A DNA stretch of 64,000 nt from Henckelia pumila. Its lineage: Eukaryota; Streptophyta; Magnoliopsida; Lamiales; Gesneriaceae. Position numbers and translations under genes: made by a program. The stretch covers positions 134,076,375 through 134,140,374 of the forward strand of contig NC_133121.1 in the NCBI RefSeq assembly GCF_033568475.1, in the 5' to 3' direction. The notes below the pieces were generated by a model. That model did no database searches and was not told the origin of the DNA. It was given only the letters and a program-made list of their open reading frames with translations. Position 1 is the first letter of the stretch. The number at the start of each line of letters is the position of its first letter. Shown piece after piece: positions 58,245 through 64,000 of the stretch.

Positions 58245-59240
58245 ATGCTTAAAAAAATAATTTTCTATTTTAATTCCTTAACAAAATATCACCCGAGTTT
58301 GCTACGTAAGTTAATATTGGGGTCAATTTGAAATATAACTCTGGACAAATTAATTTTTAGATTTTTGACCTTCTTCGTTTATTTTTTTTAAAAGTAACCT
58401 TCATTTAAAATTAATGGTTATTTATACCATTATTAACCTTTTGCACGTAAACCTAATTAATTAACCAAATCCTGACTTTTCCCTCCTTTCATATCCGATT
58501 GTTTGGCGCCTTCCCGCTTCTCCTTCACTGCTAGCTTCTACAATTCTTAAAAAAATCTTCAATTTGTTTGATATATTTCTTAATCTTCTCATCTTGAATA
58601 TCCTCGTTTTCTTTCCACAATTTTTTTTCCATATATCAAATTCAGCTGGTGGTTGTCAAGTCCCTCTTACAAACTACAGCAAATTTAGTAGGTGAGCCTT
58701 TGGACATCATTTAATTTTTTCTACTAAAAACATTTGATTCATGAAATTAAAATGAAAAAATTAAATGTGTTGTGGCTAGAGTTAGTTTGTTGAATGGTTA
58801 TAAAACTTAAATTTTGGTCAAAATTTTTTTTAACAAAGAAACGACTGTCTATTTATCTTCATAAAGTTTGATTGATTGTGTGAGTATTATATTTATTTAT
58901 TAAACATTCGAATTACTTCATGGGTATTCTCGATTATGTAGTTTATGGATGCTATTAGAATATGATAATATTTTGCTTTTCACGAACATATGTTTAATTA
59001 TTTTTTAATGTTTTTTATTTAGTTTCTAGGTGACATTCTTTAGTTTCTAGGTGAAATTGTCAACATCATTACGACATATGAAACAGACGAATGAAATTTG
59101 AATAAACAAAATATTTTTTTTTTTATTTCGAAAACAAATCTAATGTTTTATTTGAGAAGTTTCTTGCTTGTGTTAATAGTAGCTAATTTTATTAGGATTC
59201 ATAAATCATTTCGTTCATTATTTTAATTTGTAACAGGAAA
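58245..59240 (+). other. Probable 5' leader and intron of the MULE transposase gene
   Basis: A C/T-rich stretch (about 58480-58560, CTTCCCGCTTCTCCTTCACTGC) resembles a plant 5' leader. A donor-like TAG/GTGAGC at about 58690 and an acceptor TTTGTAACAG at about 59237 suggest a 5' UTR intron ending 4 nt before ATG 59241. No other gene is seen. Confidence 0.4.
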
Positions 59241-60067
59241 ATGAGACAAAGTATTATTTTGTTTCGATATGATGGGAAATGGAAAATTAACGAGCAAGGA
59301 AAACCTGAATGGAGCTCGGGGTTGAATGGTGGCTCCGCAGCAATAAATATTGATGACTCTGAAGCAACCTTAAAAAATTTGAAACATGAAGTGTTTGAGA
59401 AGTGCGGCCTGAACAAAAGTGAGATTGATTTGATATTCAGTTACTTGACACATGTTGGTGATGATATTTTTGGTCCTATATATTTCAGTGGTGATAAGTG
59501 TCTACAGACATATCTATTATTTGGTGATGCACATCATAGGCCTTTGCTTCACGTGGAAATAGCGGAAAAAATTCTAATTAATTGTGACACTAATGTCAAT
59601 TCTACAAATGATTTGCTTAATTGTAATGACTGTGGTGGTTCTAAACTAAGTGCATCTATTGAAAATTATTGTATTGGTGATTCTGAATTCTGCCTACATG
59701 GAGGTGATCATTGTGCTGGAAATTTTTGTGATGAACATGATGATTATGCTAATGCTGATATTTATCCAGATGAACATTTTGAGGGTGTCTTTATATTAAG
59801 TAATGGTGATGAGATACCATCCGAGCATGTGAAAAATGGGAATGAAGAACACGGCGTTGGAGAAAATATAATTAAGAATGTGAATTCTAGTGTCACAAAA
59901 AATGCTGAACTTGAGATCCATCAGTGTGAATTAGTAGTCGGTGATGACCATAATTCTTTTTTGTCTGGTTCTAGCAACGAGCAGGTATTTAGTTTTACGG
60001 ATGGATCTAATTTTTCAGTTGGAAAAGAGTTCAACAACAAAAAAGATGTTCAAAGAGAATTGCATAA
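59241..60067 (+). pseudogene. Mutator-like transposase, N-terminal part, cut by an LTR element
   Basis: An open frame starts at ATG 59241 and is cut at codon 275, where the LTR begins at 60068; it then reads 19 more codons of LTR. The N-terminus (ILFRYDGKWKINEQGKPEW, then LKNLKHEVFEKCGLN) is the strand-rich, PB1-like start found in plant MULE proteins. A long acidic, Asn/Asp/His-rich middle follows. The last part, FTDGSNFSVGKEFNNKKDVQ, is the beginning of the MuDR DNA-binding module, after which the zinc finger and the transposase core should come. Those parts are not in the window. The LTR at 60068 makes this copy non-functional unless it is removed. It could instead be a MULE-derived host gene, but no evidence favours that. 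Confidence 0.75.
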
Positions 60068-61491
60068 TGTAGTAGCCCGGTTCCATTTTACAAGATTAAG
60101 TGATTTTAAACATGTTAGAAAATGACATATAATTTTAAAAGTGTCAAAACATGTTTAAGGAGTCCTTATTTGGTAAAAATAAGTGGAAAATCAAATCCGA
60201 AACGTCCGAAAATGGTGGGGTAGGTCCCAGGGGTCTTGGGGGCCCAAAACCAGTTCGGAAACATGAGAAACAGTTCGGAGCTTCCGGGCAGATCGGAGCT
60301 TCCGATCCGAGATAGGAGCTTCCGATCCGAGATCGGAGCTTCCGATCTCAACCAGAAACAGGTGTCAAGGAGATTTAAACACGTGGCCAGATTCAGGAGA
60401 TCGGGGATTCCGATCCTGCGATCGAAGCTTCCGATCTCGGCCGTCCAAAACGTGGCAAACATGCACCGATCGATTTTAGAGCATTCTAGGAGCTTTTTGG
60501 GGTGTTTTCGGCCTTCCTAGGCTTGGTCCAGAAGTTGGCGAGGTGCTCCAGGGTTACGGTGGAGTGGTGCCCAAGTTCTGGGGCAATCGTCATCAGTGGG
60601 CTGGCGACGGACGCAGGTATAGCTCTGGCTCCTTATAGTAAATAGGGAGTATGCTATAGCGTAGTTAAGGATTTTAGAATAAAGTGGTAATGCATGAGTA
60701 CTTTGCATTATAGTGCAGACTGTAGGCTTGGACATAGTGCTGGTCTAGCTTGCCTAGTGTATGAGGTACGGAAGTATTATTCGAGATATCCAGATTGAGT
60801 ATGCATGTATTATGTGTTTGCATGGATTATGTGATTGCATGTTTTATATGCCTTTATATATACAGCATGTCATGACTGTATGTTGCATACATGAGCATTT
60901 TGAGCTTTTATCTTAGAGGTATCCTGTAGTAGGGCGCTCACCCTACGAGTTTGTGGATGGTTAGATACGTAAGTCTTGTGTCAGAGCACCTTATGGTTGG
61001 ACACATGTACTAGTATCAGGTCACCATTATCCACTGGGTATATGAGCCACCTCCTGATGCGACGGCGCAACGTGCTATATACCCTGGGCCCAGTCTATGA
61101 GCTTGTTTCTTGACCTTAGAGTCTTGGTACCCAGTTCACTTGCATACATGCACATATAACACCGTATACTCATACTCTCGTACTGAGCTTATCATGCTCA
61201 CGTTCCGTACTTTGTTGTATCTGGACACCCTATTCCATGGGGCAGGTCTGCGGCTGGACGATGCGGGTGGTTCCAGGAGAGCTTAGGCGATGAAGGACCA
61301 ACAGGGTTATTGTCTAAGCTTTTGTTTCAGTTGTATTTGGGTTAATACACTGGTTTTATTCGATATGGTTGTAAACAATATTTTTTTATTATTGTTTAAG
61401 TTTTCGCTGTTATTTCTGATATTTTATTTGATTAAGTTAAATGCATGCTTAAGCTTCTGATTAGTAGGTGATCACGGTGCGGATCACTACA
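60068..61491 (+). mobile_element. 5' LTR of a Ty3/gypsy retrotransposon
   Basis: It begins TGTAGTAGCCCGG inside the MULE frame and ends CACTACA just before a primer-binding site. Both borders agree with the solo LTR at 45089-46647. The U3 part contains repeats of GATCGGAGCTTCCGATC (60286-60440). The 3' LTR lies beyond the window, so the target duplication cannot be checked here. Confidence 0.85.
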
Positions 61492-61495
61492 TTTA

Positions 61496-61507
61496 TGGTA
61501 TCAGAGC
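61496..61507 (+). promoter_or_regulatory. Primer-binding site for initiator Met-tRNA
   Basis: TGGTATCAGAGC is complementary to the 3' end of plant initiator methionine tRNA. It follows the LTR end by four bases and primes minus-strand DNA synthesis. Confidence 0.85.
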
Positions 61508-61569
61508 ATGCATAGTAATCTTGGGATCTAGATTGTTGAAATTGGGATTAACTTTTAATCATCGTGTAG

Positions 61570-64000
61570 ATGGCGGGTCATGGTGACGAGAGTAGTCACG
61601 ACAGCATAAGTGGACACTGGGGTGATCAGGACGATCGAAAGCATCGTCGGGGCCGTCATCACCATCGCCATGATGATCACAGGCGTTTTAGCATGCATAG
61701 GTTTATGCAGATGGGTCCGAAGCCTTTAGTCGGAGGAGAGTCACCGGAGGATGCGGGAAACTGGCTACGACGTATGGAAGTTTGTTTCCAGGAGTTCCGA
61801 TGCACTGAGGAGCAGCGGATGGAGACTCTTGATTTCCTGGTCGAAGTACAAGCTCGAAAGTGGTGGGATTCTACTTCTGCGCCTTTTATTGCAGCCCGAG
61901 GAGTTGCTACCTGGGATGAGTTCCGCACGGCTTTTCATAAGCTGTATTTTCCTCCTGCTCTCCGACAGACAAAGACAAGTGAGTTGCTGGGTTTGCGGCA
62001 AGGATCGATGTCGATCGAGGAATACCAGTTGAAGTTCTTTGAGTTACTGCCCTATTGCCCCCAGATTTCTGATAGCACGGAGGCGAAGTATAATCTGTTC
62101 CTGAAAGGTCTTAATCCGGAGATTCATGACCGAGTTGCTGTGGGAGATGACATGACTTACGAGGGATTAGTGAGCCGATGTCACTAGGCAGAGGACAGCA
62201 TCCGCCGTAAAAGATCCTTCTACTCATCTAGACCCGCGAGTTCCTTGGGTCCCGTGCTCAGTCATTCAAGAAGTCTAGTTTTACTTATTCTTCCTCAGGA
62301 TCCGGGGAGGTGATGCGTTTTGGCAGAAAGAATCAAGGTCCTTGCAAGCATTGTGGTGGGAATCATCCTGCCAACAGGTGCCGAAAGGTTTCAGGGGCGT
62401 GCTTTCGATGTGGAGAAATTGGCCACCTGAAGAAGGATTGTCCACAGGCCGGGGGAGCTGGTTTTGGCTCAGGTTCTGGTTCTCAGGCTTCAGTGCAGCA
62501 GAGGCCACAGGGGCAGTCGACAGAGGGTTCTAATTTGAAACCTCGTGCTTCCAGTCAAGTATTCGCCTTGAGACATGATCAGGCGGTGGATGAGAATGAG
62601 AAAGTTATAGCGGGTACGTTCTTGTTATTTGATATACCTGCTTTTGCACTCATTGACACTGGTGCATCTCATTATTTCATATCTGCACGTTTTGTTAAGA
62701 AATATAAGTTTCCATACATTTAACTAGACACAGTGGTTGTTGTTTCTACCCCGACGGGTCAGTCTGCGTCGGCTAAGCGTCTAGTGATGGGTTGCCCTTT
62801 AGAGTTCGAAGGGAATGTCTTGATGGTGAATCTCATGATATTAGCAATGGAGGATTTCGATTGCATTTTGGGAATTGATGTGTTAACTACATACCGAGCT
62901 TCAGTGGATTGTTACCAGAGATTGGTAAAATTTCATCCGGTTGGCAATGATAGCTGGTTCTTTTACGGTGAGGGAGCGCGACCTCAGATGCCATTGGTAT
63001 CAGCTTTGAAAGCTTGTCGAGCTTTGGAATCTGGCGCGGAAGGCTACCTTATCTATGCAGTTGATACATTCGCTGGAAGTATTGGTATAGAAGCTATTCC
63101 TGTTGTGAACGAATTCCCAGATGTATTTCCAGAAAAAATTCCAGGATTTCCTCCAGTACGCGAAGTTGAGTTCGATATAGATCTGATGCCAGGGACTTCG
63201 CTTATTTCTTGAGCACCGTATCGTCTGGCTCCGTCAGAGATGCGTGAGTTGAAGCAGCAGCTTCAGGATCTGTTGGACAAGGGTTATATTCGTCCAAGTG
63301 TTTCTCCTTGGGGAGCACCTGTTCTATTCGTAAAGAAAAAAGGATGGGTCTATGCGTTTGTGCATTGATTATCTCCAGTTGAACAGGGTAACGGTCAATA
63401 ATAAGTATCGTTTGCCTCGTATAAATGATCTGTTTGATCAATTGTAGGGTACTTCGGTAGTAATGCCATTTGGATTGACTAATGCACCGGCTGTATTTAT
63501 GGATCTAAAGAATCGTGTATTCAGAGAATTTCTAGACAAGTTTGTCGTTGTATTTATTGATGATATATTGGTGTATTCACATGATGTAAATGAACACGCT
63601 TACCATTTGAGGCTGGTATTGCAAACTCTGAGGGATAGACAGTTGTACGCCAAATTGAGTAAGTGTGAGTTCTGGCTGGATCGAATGGTGTTTCTTGGCC
63701 ACATTATGTCCAGAGATGGAGTTTCTGTGGATCCGAGCAAGATTGAGGCTGTAATGAACTGGTTGCGTCCGACGATGGTAGCTGAGATCCGTAGTTTTCT
63801 GGGTCTAGCAGGATATTATCGTCGCTTTATCGCGAATTTCTCGCAGCTCGCTCGACCTTTGACACAACTTACTCGGAAGAGCGTGAATTTTGAGTGGTCC
63901 TCAGAATGTGAGGAGAATTTCTGTGAACTTCGTAGACGGTTGACTTCTGCGCCTGTGTTGGCTTTGCCGTCTGGATCTGGAGGGTATGTAGTGTACACGG
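61570..64000 (+). pseudogene. Decayed Ty3/gypsy gag-pol (runs off the window)
   Basis: The gag starts at ATG 61570: basic His/Arg-rich start, then the retrotransposon gag core (AGNWLRRMEVCFQEF, ARKWWDS, LYFPPALRQTK). Zinc-knuckle sequence CFRCGEIGHLKKDC lies near 62400. A protease with ALIDTGASHYFIS (about 62645) and part of reverse transcriptase with FIDDILVYS (about 63555) follow, and sequence continues into the RNase H start at 64000. Damage: TAG at 62185 in gag, a 1-bp loss near 62249, TAA at 62721, TGA at 63210 (CGA to TGA), a frame break near 63345, TAG at 63446, and a deletion of about 35 codons at 63460 that removes the first catalytic Asp region of the RT. The order gag-PR-RT and the LTR/PBS type fit a chromovirus such as Tekay/Del, but integrase is not visible. 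Confidence 0.88.

Noticed and set aside
60166..60735. Open frames on both strands inside the LTR at 60 kb
   Set aside because: They come from the GATCGGAGCTTCCGATC repeats of the LTR, and no protein family is evident.

Overview
This is plant nuclear DNA: AT-rich, intron-bearing genes separated by long stretches of nested transposable elements. An R1B-type CC-NB-ARC-LRR pair, a miR168-regulated ARGONAUTE and a mycorrhizal half-size ABCG transporter point to a eudicot that forms arbuscular mycorrhiza. An asterid of the Lamiales/Solanales kind is my best guess, by inference only. There are no bacterial operons, CRISPR arrays, or tRNA or rRNA genes that I can support.

Layout. 0-5.6 kb: intergenic DNA with a hAT element (perfect 8-bp target duplication) that carries a small MITE sitting in a TA microsatellite. 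5.6-6.4 kb: a two-exon PB1-domain gene. 8.7-11.1 kb (minus): a two-exon gene for a small acidic plant protein. 13.0-13.4 kb: a small multi-pass membrane protein. 14.9-16.3 kb: a MULE-type element with about 300-bp terminal inverted repeats. 17.7-21.6 kb: tandem duplications, MITEs and tRNA-derived SINEs. 24.2-31.3 kb: a complete 21-coding-exon AGO1 gene (1,064 aa) with its miR168 site and a hAT element in intron 10. 31.6-32.5 kb: a LINE remnant. 35.4-38.1 kb (minus): a four-exon STR-type ABCG gene (816 aa) with a CTTC/MYCS-like promoter motif. 40.6-43.7 kb: an intact single-exon NLR. 45-48.5 kb: a solo Ty3-type LTR and a copia-like LTR. 49-50.6 kb: MITEs. 51.1-53.1 kb: a broken NLR paralogue. 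53.2-58.2 kb: a SINE, MITEs, and a second long-TIR MULE inserted in a relict copy of NLR upstream DNA. 59.2-64 kb: a Mutator-like transposase gene cut by a decayed Ty3/gypsy retrotransposon that runs off the window.

How the parts relate. AGO1 (small-RNA slicing, itself controlled by miR168), STR (lipid export in arbuscule-containing cells) and the NLRs (immunity) are neighbours, not a pathway. One indirect link is possible: the NLR P-loop stretches resemble miR482/2118 targets, and such microRNAs act through AGO1. Much of the rest is transposon biology. Several elements have exact target-site duplications, which allow class calls from sequence alone. I found no convincing new multi-gene system. 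The most distinctive items are the TA-microsatellite-associated MITE family, the nested insertions, the hAT in AGO1, the CTTC motif at STR, and the decaying NLR cluster.
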